This document shows, one piece after another, positions 1 through 5,953 of a DNA stretch of 19,046 nt (position 1 is the first letter of the stretch; each line of letters begins with the position of its first letter). Source of the DNA: JANMEX01 sp031423755 (GTDB lineage: Bacteria; Pseudomonadota; Alphaproteobacteria; Rhizobiales; Rhizobiaceae); the NCBI GenBank assembly GCA_031423755.1, contig JANPGC010000319.1, positions 1-19,046 of the forward strand, given 5' to 3'. The position numbers and the translations under genes are program-made. Below the pieces are notes generated by a model that had not been told where the DNA came from, searched no databases, and saw only the letters and a list, made by a program, of their open reading frames with translations.

Positions 1-2
1 CA

Positions 3-1127
3 CTACTAGAAATCGTACCCTCCGACGTGGTCGACTGCTGCGACCTGTCGCCGGTTGAACCGGGTTTTTTTCGCGGCAAAGTGACGAGCGTCGGCAGCGA
101 CGGTATCGAGATTGATCTGCCGGACGTGACTGTCGAGGTGAAGGGGCCAGGACGCACTGCGGCCACGGGTGCTGACGGCGTGTTTCTGGTAAGCGACATT
201 GGCCTGTCGCTGGTCACGATCAAACTTTCCAAGCCAGGTTTCGAGCCGCTTGAATTTCAGGTGCAGCCGTTTGCCTACCCGCCATCTGTTCCTTTGACCA
301 TGTCGATGACAGCCATCGTGGCGCCGACAGTTTTCCAGCGCGACGAGATCATTGAATTGCAGTCAGCCATGGCCAACCCCGCCAATGTCGGGCCTTACAA
401 GATCGCGTTTGCCGACCCGCCATCTCCAGGCCTGCGGATCGACCAGCTTTCCACCTGGCGATCGCGCCTTGGCGACAGCGCCCGCATCGGATTTTTTGCG
501 CCTTGGCTTAATGTTCCGGCCACCAGTCGGGATGGCACCTTGCTGCCAGCGATCACCTTGCCGCCGTCCGGCCACGTCGTCGGCGCGTTTGCCCAAGCCG
601 AGGCAGCAATCGGCATCCACCGCACAGGCGCGAACCTGCAATTGCGCTACGTCGAAGGTGTCACGCTGGCGATTGACGACCGGCTGCAGGAAGGACTGAA
701 TCCAATCGGCGTCAACGCAATTCGTGCGCTGCCCGGACGCGGCATTCGCATCTTCGGCACGCGCTCGCTTTCGTCTGATCCGGAGTGGCGTTACCTGACC
801 ACCCGGCGGATTGTCGACGCCATCGAGAAGTCACTCGAAAGCGCCTTGCGCTGGATGGTCTTCGAGCCGAACAATTTGATCACCCGCCATTCGGTGGAGG
901 TCAGCGCCTCAATCCTTCTTGACCGGCTTTTCCGCCAAGGCATTCTTTCAGGCACCGTGCCGGAAGGAGCCTTTTCGGCCAAATGCGATCTTCAGAACAA
1001 TCCCGATGCCAGCCGGGACGAGGGTAAGCTTGTGTTGGACATCGGCGTTGCGCCGACGCAGCCGTTTGAATTCATTTATTTCCGCCTCGGCCACGAATTT
1101 GAGGCCGTTCAAGTGACGGAGCTGTGA
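3..1127 (+). CDS. Contractile tail sheath protein, C-terminal part (5' end outside window)
   Basis: The reading frame is open from the first bases of the window, so the gene starts upstream; a GTG at 27 is in frame but is unlikely to be the true start. The protein forms the contractile outer sheath. Sheath-family features are visible: a DPP followed by a WRSRLG segment, an APWL motif, PPSGHVVGAFA, the LNPIGVNAIRALPGRGIRI stretch, SSDPEWRY, and an ALRWMVFEPN helix near the C-terminus. These match the conserved C-terminal half of eCIS and phage sheath proteins (Afp2-4 type). Visible residues about 24-88 look like a small beta-sandwich of the carboxypeptidase-regulatory type (PDVTVEVKG, then GADGVFLVSDI, then a VTIKLSKPGFEP strand), placed before the sheath core. 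The usual sheath N-terminal region is not in the window. It is followed 2 bases later by the tube gene. Confidence 0.92.
   Translation, partial: LLEIVPSDVVDCCDLSPVEPGFFRGKVTSVGSDGIEIDLPDVTVEVKGPGRTAATGADGVFLVSDIGLSLVTIKLSKPGFEPLEFQVQPFAYPPSVPLTMSMTAIVAPTVFQRDEIIELQSAMANPANVGPYKIAFADPPSPGLRIDQLSTWRSRLGDSARIGFFAPWLNVPATSRDGTLLPAITLPPSGHVVGAFAQAEAAIGIHRTGANLQLRYVEGVTLAIDDRLQEGLNPIGVNAIRALPGRGIRIFGTRSLSSDPEWRYLTTRRIVDAIEKSLESALRWMVFEPNNLITRHSVEVSASILLDRLFRQGILSGTVPEGAFSAKCDLQNNPDASRDEGKLVLDIGVAPTQPFEFIYFRLGHEFEAVQVTEL
1118..1121 (+). promoter_or_regulatory. Ribosome binding site setting the tube start
   Basis: GGAG lies inside the last codons of the sheath gene, 8 bases before ATG 1130. It favours ATG 1130 over the in-frame GTG at 1124 as the tube start and suggests coupled translation of sheath and tube. 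Confidence 0.5.
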
Positions 1128-1129
1128 CC

Positions 1130-1648
1130 ATGGACTTCCTTGGACCTCTGCCCGCCTTCAATTTCTACATCTCGCTGATTGACTCTTCGGCTTCCGCAAT
1201 CTCGCAGGTCGCCAGCGTTGCCGGAGACTTCCTGCTCGGCGGCTTTTCCGAATGCACCGGGCTCGAAAGCGAAATTCAGATCGAAGACTACCGGGCAGGC
1301 GGCCAGAATGACCGGGTGTTCCGCTTCCCGACGCGGGCGAACTACACAAACATCACCCTGTCGCGCGGCATCGGCTTTTCCGAGGACCTTTACCTCTGGC
1401 ACGACGAATTTCTGCAAGGCAAAGGCAAGCGCCGCAATGGCATGATTTATCTCGCCAATGAATTGCGGGTGCCGATCAAATGCTGGTCGTTTGAAAACGG
1501 CATCCCGGTCAAATGGTCCGGCCCGGCTCTCAATGCGACGTCAAGCGCGCTCGCCATCGAAAAACTCGAAATCGCCCATGAAAAACTCAAGCTGACCTTC
1601 AGCCCGGGCATGGGTGTTGCAGCGCTCAAGAGCGCGGTGGGGCTATAG
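1130..1648 (+). CDS. Tail tube protein (gp19/Afp1-Afp5-like)
   Basis: This 172-residue protein should polymerise into the inner tube that the sheath drives into the target. It has the expected size for the T4 gp19-like tube family. Features include an N-terminal FNFYISLID strand, the FSECTGLESEIQIEDYRAGG segment typical of eCIS tubes, a TNITLSRGIGFSEDLYLWHDEF motif and a C-terminal AIEKLEIAHEKLKLTF strand. ATG 1130 is chosen because GGAG sits 8 bases upstream; an in-frame GTG at 1124 would add two residues. Only one tube gene is visible. Afp-type clusters often carry two (Afp1 and Afp5), so another could lie upstream. Family assignment is firm; whether it is the main tube or the baseplate-proximal ring is not clear. 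Confidence 0.92.
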   Translation: MDFLGPLPAFNFYISLIDSSASAISQVASVAGDFLLGGFSECTGLESEIQIEDYRAGGQNDRVFRFPTRANYTNITLSRGIGFSEDLYLWHDEFLQGKGKRRNGMIYLANELRVPIKCWSFENGIPVKWSGPALNATSSALAIEKLEIAHEKLKLTFSPGMGVAALKSAVGL

Positions 1649-1650
1649 CG

Positions 1651-1845
1651 ATGGCGGTAGATGTTAAAATCGGAACTGTCGAAACAACGCTGACAGCAAC
1701 AGACCCGGACGTGCTGCGCTCACCGCAGTTCATGGCCGAGATCGTCCGGCTGGTGAAGGAAGAGTTGAAGCGCGAACAGATGGTTGAGGCCCAGAGGTCT
1801 GTCGATACCACCTTCGCTCAGCAGCCTCCGGGCAGGAGGCTGTAA
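1651..1845 (+). CDS. Small Afp6/DUF5908-like protein
   Basis: A 64-residue protein lies between the tube and the LysM adaptor, the position of Afp6/Pvc6 (DUF5908-like) in eCIS clusters. An N-terminal strand-like segment (VDVKIGTVETTLTAT) is followed by a charged amphipathic helix around residues 24-46 (RSPQFMAEIVRLVKEELKRE) and a polar tail. The layout, a short beta segment then one helix, resembles DUF5908 proteins, but sequence similarity cannot be judged by eye. ATG 1651 follows the tube stop by 2 bases with a GGTGGGG-like site upstream. Function in the family is poorly known; a tube or baseplate accessory role is inferred from position. Confidence 0.6.
   Translation: MAVDVKIGTVETTLTATDPDVLRSPQFMAEIVRLVKEELKREQMVEAQRSVDTTFAQQPPGRRL
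1834..1839 (+). promoter_or_regulatory. Strong ribosome binding site before the LysM adaptor gene
   Basis: AGGAGG, a perfect Shine-Dalgarno core, ends 9 bases before ATG 1849. It lies inside the last codons of the preceding small gene. Confidence 0.6.
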
Positions 1846-1848
1846 GTC

Positions 1849-2541
1849 ATGATCCAGCTGACATTCCAGATGCTGAAACCTGACGGCACGCCGGATGGCT
1901 CTACGCCGATCTCGCTGGAATACTCGCCGTCCGACCTGTCGTTCACGAAGGCCGCTCAGTATGCCGAAGTCGCCATTCCCGGGCTGGAGCAGCCGATACT
2001 CCAGTTCGTGCGCGGTGACGCAGAAACGCTGACGCTTGAGCTCTTCTTCGACGCGACCAGCACGGCAAAGGGCGTGACAAAGAAGGACGTCGCCGCCGAG
2101 GTGAACCAATTCTGCAAGATGGTGTCGATCAAGGGCGAGCACCATATGCCGCCACTCTTGAAAGTCATCTGGGGCGACAGTTTCCCCGGCAACGCAATGG
2201 GGCATTCCAAGACCACCGAGAATTTCTTCAAGGCTGTGGTCCTCTCTGTCACGCGCAAATACACGCTGTTCAACTCATCTGGCGCGCCGCTGCGGGCGAC
2301 GGTCTCTCTATCTCTCAAGCGTCATGCGACCATCGAAGAACAGATCAATGAAATTGGTTACAAGTCAGCTGACCATACCCGTCTGCATGTGGTGACTGAA
2401 GGCGAGACACTGCCGCTGATTGCCCACGACGCATTTGGCGATGCCGGCCTTTGGCGGGTGATCGCCGACCACAACGGCCTTGCAAATGCGCGGGACATTG
2501 CGCCGGGAATGCGGCTTGAATTGCCGCCGCTGGTGACATGA
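1849..2541 (+). CDS. LysM-containing tube-baseplate adaptor (Afp7/Pvc7-like)
   Basis: This 230-residue protein probably joins the tail tube to the hub. Residues 1-170 resemble the phage CIS tube-initiator fold: a PISLEYSPSDLSFTKAAQYAEV segment and repeated beta-strands such as TLTLELFFDAT and TVSLSLKRHATIEEQ. Residues about 178-228 form a LysM domain, with a HVVTEGETLPLIAHDAFGDA start, a GLWRVIADHNG core and an APGMRLELPP end. Afp7-type proteins and gp53-like tail proteins carry a LysM in the same place. A clean AGGAGG precedes ATG 1849, and the stop overlaps the next gene's ATG. The LysM may be structural rather than peptidoglycan-binding, as in other tail machines. Confidence 0.9.
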   Translation: MIQLTFQMLKPDGTPDGSTPISLEYSPSDLSFTKAAQYAEVAIPGLEQPILQFVRGDAETLTLELFFDATSTAKGVTKKDVAAEVNQFCKMVSIKGEHHMPPLLKVIWGDSFPGNAMGHSKTTENFFKAVVLSVTRKYTLFNSSGAPLRATVSLSLKRHATIEEQINEIGYKSADHTRLHVVTEGETLPLIAHDAFGDAGLWRVIADHNGLANARDIAPGMRLELPPLVT

Positions 2542-3740
2542 TGGGCGCTGAAACATTCTACACTGAGTATAATTTTCTGGTTCCCGCGTTTCAGATCAAT
2601 CTTGAGCGGGGCACTGCAGGTGCGCTTGTGATGCGCGATGTGCAGGAGATCACTTTTACAGACGATATGGCCGCGCCGGGCTTCTTCGAGTTTGTCCTGC
2701 ACGACTGGGACCCTGTTTCCAAGGCGGTTAAATATTCCAGCCCGTGGGACGCCAAGGGCAACCCGAAGAAAATAGGCAGCGAAGATGCGCCGAATTTCGA
2801 GCCGGGTACGAAAGTGTCGCTGCTGTTCGGTTATGTCGGCAAGCCGGGCATTCAGGCTGTCATGAATGGCGAAGTCGTATCAATGGCCTCGTCGTTTCCG
2901 GCAAGCGGCCTGCCATCGGTGCGCATCCGTGCGGTTGATGCAGATTACCGCGAGCTGCAGCGAAAGCAGGTGCTGGGCAATTATGACGGCACGACCAAGG
3001 ACATCATCCAGAAACTGTGCAGCGAGAATGGCTACGAGCCGGATCTCGCCGAAATAACTGAACCGGGCGAGAAGAAGAACAAGGTTGTTGTCGAAGGCAC
3101 GCTCTACGACGCGCTGGCGAGCCGGGCCAAGGATCTTGGCATGTTCTTCAACTTCGTTCACCCGCCCGAGCCGCCAAAGGGCTCGGCGGTCGCCACAACG
3201 CCGCCCAAGACCAAGATCCAGTTCACCAAACTCACGGCCAAGAAATCAGACCCTGTCGCAGAGTTCAAATGGGGCAGGACGCTTCTGTCATTTGCGCCAG
3301 TGATATCTGCCTCCGCACAGGTCTCGCAAGTCATCGTCCGTGGCTCAAACCCAATGGAGAAGAAAGACAAGCGCAAGCTCGATGTCATAAAGAAATTCTC
3401 CGATATCCCATACCTCGCTGAAGCGCTCGGCCCCACCGGTGTCAAGGCGCTCGAAGCGTCCGGCAAAGGCATTACGGAAGTCATCAAGCCAAGCAAGGCT
3501 TTGTCAAAGGAAGATGCTGAAAAGGAGGCGATCAAGCGCCTTGTCGAGATCGCAAACTCCCTGATCACCGCAAGCGGCACCGCCATCGGCCTGCCTTCAC
3601 TGAGGTCTGGCAAGACCATCAAGATCGTCGACACGGGCGCGCGTTTCGATGGCGTCTACCGGCTGACGCAAACCACCCACACCATCGGGGCGTCCGGTTA
3701 CACGACCAGTTTTCAGGCCCGCAAGGAGATTCTGCAATGA
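2538..3740 (+). CDS. Baseplate hub protein, phage late control gene D / gp27-like
   Basis: This 400-residue hub forms the trimeric (pseudo-hexameric) platform between tube and spike. The N-terminal YNFLVPAFQINLERG segment, the ALVMRDVQEITFTDD strand, GKPGIQAVMNGEVVSM and VRIRAVDADYRELQRKQ match the gpD/VgrG hub domains, as does a C-terminal VDTGARFDGVYRLTQTTHTI close. There is no OB-fold or beta-helix spike at the end; that part is supplied by the next gene. ATG 2538 overlaps the previous stop as ATGA, and a second ATG directly follows at 2541. Residues about 275-340 are rich in Lys and Glu and may form an insertion. Family assignment is firm. Confidence 0.88.
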   Translation: MMGAETFYTEYNFLVPAFQINLERGTAGALVMRDVQEITFTDDMAAPGFFEFVLHDWDPVSKAVKYSSPWDAKGNPKKIGSEDAPNFEPGTKVSLLFGYVGKPGIQAVMNGEVVSMASSFPASGLPSVRIRAVDADYRELQRKQVLGNYDGTTKDIIQKLCSENGYEPDLAEITEPGEKKNKVVVEGTLYDALASRAKDLGMFFNFVHPPEPPKGSAVATTPPKTKIQFTKLTAKKSDPVAEFKWGRTLLSFAPVISASAQVSQVIVRGSNPMEKKDKRKLDVIKKFSDIPYLAEALGPTGVKALEASGKGITEVIKPSKALSKEDAEKEAIKRLVEIANSLITASGTAIGLPSLRSGKTIKIVDTGARFDGVYRLTQTTHTIGASGYTTSFQARKEILQ

Positions 3741-4216
3741 CGGACGACCTTGCTCCGGCGCTGGTGCTTGGAAAGGTGATCGAGACACAGTCGAGCATCG
3801 AGGGCCTGATGGTGCGTATCGAAAGGTTTGACCAGGGCGAAGGCATGGAATCCGACTGGATGCTCGTCTCTGGCCCGATGGCTGGCGACAAGGCCGGTTT
3901 CTGTTTCGTGCCGGAAGTGGATGACACCGCGGTCGTCGCCTTCTGCGGCGAGCGTCCGATCGTGCTTGGCTACCTGTTTGCAGGCGGCGTCGAAACCCCG
4001 ACAACCGACCCGAAAGAACGGATGATCCAGTCGCGCGATGGCAATGCGCTGCTTCTGATCGACGGTGACAAGAGCGGCATCACGCTGCGCGACAAGCACA
4101 ACAACGAAATCACCATGAATGCCGACGGGATCTCAATAAAGACCGACAAGGATTTCACCATCGAGGCCGGCGGCAAGGCGACCATCAAGGGATCAACCGT
4201 GGAGTTGAACCCATGA
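3737..4216 (+). CDS. Baseplate spike protein, gpV / gp5 OB-fold type
   Basis: This 159-residue protein should make the central trimeric spike under the hub. Residues about 8-85 look like the gp5/gpV OB-fold (LVLGKVIETQ, then a VRIERFDQGEGMESDWMLV strand pair, GDKAGFCFVPEVDDTAVVAF and RPIVLGYLF). Residues about 95-159 contain short strands repeated every few residues (ALLLIDGDKSGITLRD, then NEITMNADGISIKTD, then FTIEAGGKATIKGSTVEL), as in the triple-stranded beta-helix of spikes. AAGGAG lies 8 bases before ATG 3737, which overlaps the hub stop. In Afp8 and VgrG the hub and spike are one polypeptide; here they are separate, as in phages P2 and Mu. Confidence 0.88.
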   Translation: MTDDLAPALVLGKVIETQSSIEGLMVRIERFDQGEGMESDWMLVSGPMAGDKAGFCFVPEVDDTAVVAFCGERPIVLGYLFAGGVETPTTDPKERMIQSRDGNALLLIDGDKSGITLRDKHNNEITMNADGISIKTDKDFTIEAGGKATIKGSTVELNP

Positions 4217-5124
4217 ACATTCAATTGCCAGATCCAAATTCATACGGCGGGGTGGTGCTTTCCGGCTGGACGGTCAGCGCGGCTGGCGGGATCGAGAAGC
4301 AGTCCGGCTGCGTCATTGTCAAGGCTGCATATGACCTGATCGACACCGGCAGCGCAGCGCGGACAATGATCCGCAGTTTGGTCAAGTCACGCTCTGATAT
4401 CGTCTTCGCTGATGACGGCGCGCCAATCATCGACTCCAAAGGCACAACTGACCCGTCGGATGACAAGGTGGTCGGCTATGATCTTGAGCGCGAGGCCGAC
4501 ATTGCCCTGCAGAAGGCGAGGACCGACATCGTCGTTGAGGGCTGGGGCGGCGCAAATGTCGCGGGCAGGGTGCGTGTTGACGGAATTGAGTGGCTGTCCC
4601 GTCTTGCGACGGCGACCGGAGCGCCTGACGTCAGCGAAAACCTGTTCGGCTGGCATTCGCGCACCGAGGCTGGACGCAAGACGGCCACTGCTGACACATT
4701 CATGCCGGTGCCGGGCGACCAGTTGCCGCCGGAATACGGGCCTATTTTCAATAATTTTTACCGCCGCAGCGTCGGCTTCTCGGCGATCGCCTCCAGTCAG
4801 GCGCAAGCTCTGCCCTCCGGCAAAACCGTGGGCATTGTCAAAACCGCAGGCGCTGTCGATACGTCCTACGCTTTTGCCTTGCCTGATCTTGCAATGAACG
4901 CACGCCTTCGCTGCTGGTGTGGCGATTGCGAAGACAAGCCAGGCCATTGGAGCATAAGGGACACGATCCCGCTTGTTCCCGACACGCTGATTGTCGAACC
5001 CGATGCAAACTCGGCGGAGATCATCTGGCGCGGCCGGTTTGACTGGGATGAGCCGGGCGTTGCGCCAAACACGCGTAAGTCAATCGAATGGCGGCTGGCG
5101 CAGGTTATGGAGGGGGCGTTCTGA
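4213..5124 (+). CDS. DUF2169-like protein (candidate tip adaptor / loading factor)
   Basis: This 303-residue protein resembles the DUF2169 family, best known next to DUF4150 tips in T6SS loci, where it acts as an adaptor or chaperone for the spike and its effectors. Matching features are KSGC-to-KAAYDL strands near the start, a YDLEREADIALQKARTDIVVEG motif, VAGRVRVDGIEW, an NNFYRR segment before the LPSGKTV region, and a DTLIVEPDANSAEIIWRGRF C-terminal motif. Residues 234, 236 and 239 are cysteines (CWCGDC) with a histidine at 245, which could bind a metal ion. GGAG lies 8 bases before ATG 4213, which overlaps the spike stop. Placement directly between the spike and the PAAR-like tip supports a role at the tip. 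The fold call rests on motif resemblance, so the exact family is inferred. Confidence 0.75.
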   Translation: MNIQLPDPNSYGGVVLSGWTVSAAGGIEKQSGCVIVKAAYDLIDTGSAARTMIRSLVKSRSDIVFADDGAPIIDSKGTTDPSDDKVVGYDLEREADIALQKARTDIVVEGWGGANVAGRVRVDGIEWLSRLATATGAPDVSENLFGWHSRTEAGRKTATADTFMPVPGDQLPPEYGPIFNNFYRRSVGFSAIASSQAQALPSGKTVGIVKTAGAVDTSYAFALPDLAMNARLRCWCGDCEDKPGHWSIRDTIPLVPDTLIVEPDANSAEIIWRGRFDWDEPGVAPNTRKSIEWRLAQVMEGAF

Positions 5125-5125
5125 C

Positions 5126-5518
5126 ATGGCCAAACCCATCGCCACCAAGACCGGCATTTGTTTTGCATTCCCGGACATTTTGAACACACCGGCAGGCCCC
5201 TCAATGGTGCCCATGCCTTACCCGAACATAGCTCAGCTTTCCTCTGCCGACCCGGTCGCAACCAACGTCAAGGCCGGCGGCAAAGCAGTTATTTTGAAGA
5301 CCAGCAAGATTTCCTCGTCAACTGGCGGCGAGGCAGGAACCGGAAAGGGCGTGCCTTCGGGGACACAGAATGGCGAATGCACATTTGAAACGTCGTCCAA
5401 TACCGTCAAGGCAAACGGCAAGGGCATCGTGCGCCAGTTCGACACAACCAAACAAAACGGCGGCAATGCCATGGGTCAGGTGATGATAGGCCTGCCAACA
5501 GTATTGGTGGGAGACTGA
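5126..5518 (+). CDS. DUF4150 / PAAR-like tip protein
   Basis: This 130-residue protein probably sharpens the end of the spike. It has a DUF4150 (PAAR-like) pattern: FAFPDILNTPAGPSMVPMPY followed by PNIAQ, an AVILKTSKISSSTGGEAGTG motif, GVPSGTQNGECTFE, and a C-terminal VKANGKGIVRQFD segment. Its full length fits a stand-alone DUF4150 domain with no toxin fused at the end. ATG 5126 is preceded by an AGGGGG site about 8 bases away and starts 2 bases after the DUF2169 stop. In eCIS clusters the tip is usually the Afp10 PAAR protein, so this is a T6SS-flavoured replacement. Confidence 0.85.
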   Translation: MAKPIATKTGICFAFPDILNTPAGPSMVPMPYPNIAQLSSADPVATNVKAGGKAVILKTSKISSSTGGEAGTGKGVPSGTQNGECTFETSSNTVKANGKGIVRQFDTTKQNGGNAMGQVMIGLPTVLVGD

Positions 5519-5520
5519 CC

Positions 5521-5943
5521 ATGGCGATAACCGGCAACGAAAATATCGGTCAGGGTTTTCTCGGCAAAGGCTGGAAATATCCAATCCGTGTCAACGCGCT
5601 CGGGGGCTTGGATTGGTCGCAGAGCGATGCATCGATCAACGAGGCGATCTGGATCATCCTGTCAACGCCGCGCCGCTCGCGGATCATGGAGCCCGAGTTC
5701 GGATGTGCCATCCACGACTATGTCTTTGCGCCCAACAATCCGGCGACGCGAGCCACTGTCGAGGCCGAGGTCCGCACTGCGCTCGTGCGCTGGGAGCCGC
5801 GCGTTGACGTGATCGGGGTGCGTGCGACAGCGCACGACGACGCGCCCGAAACGCTGATGATCGAAGTTGATTACCGCACGCGCTCGAACAATGCGGCGCA
5901 CAACATTGTCTACCCGTTCTACATCAACGAAGGCCCGAAGTGA
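5521..5943 (+). CDS. Baseplate wedge protein gp25 / gpW-like (Afp9-like)
   Basis: This 140-residue protein is a baseplate wedge component that helps start sheath assembly. It shows the gp25 pattern: an INEAIWIILSTPRRSRIMEP helix, a PEFGCAIHDYVFAPNN motif (the classic fG...l...vF signature), TRATVEAEVRTALVRWEPRV, and closing strands including MIEVDYRTR. There is no lysozyme domain despite the historical family name. A GGAG site lies about 7 bases before ATG 5521, two bases after the preceding stop. Confidence 0.93.
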   Translation: MAITGNENIGQGFLGKGWKYPIRVNALGGLDWSQSDASINEAIWIILSTPRRSRIMEPEFGCAIHDYVFAPNNPATRATVEAEVRTALVRWEPRVDVIGVRATAHDDAPETLMIEVDYRTRSNNAAHNIVYPFYINEGPK

Positions 5944-5946
5944 GGA
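5942..5946 (+). promoter_or_regulatory. Ribosome binding site setting the gpJ-like start
   Basis: GAGGA overlaps the gp25 stop and lies 7 bases before ATG 5954. It supports this start over in-frame starts within gp25. Confidence 0.5.
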
Positions 5947-5953
5947 TTGCGCG

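Noticed and set aside
4991..5125. Upstream start for the DUF4150 gene
   Set aside because: It overlaps the conserved end of the DUF2169-like gene; ATG 5126 begins the DUF4150 domain and has a suitable ribosome binding site.
4213..5518. T6SS locus
   Set aside because: DUF2169 and DUF4150 hint at T6SS, but the sheath is a single phage/eCIS-type protein, not a TssB/TssC pair, and no TssJ, TssL, TssM, TssK or ClpV is present; the ATPase is not ClpV-like.
5867..5953. Upstream start for the gpJ-like gene
   Set aside because: The extra residues are the shifted reading of gp25; ATG 5954 has GAGGA 7 bases upstream and begins the recognisable protein.
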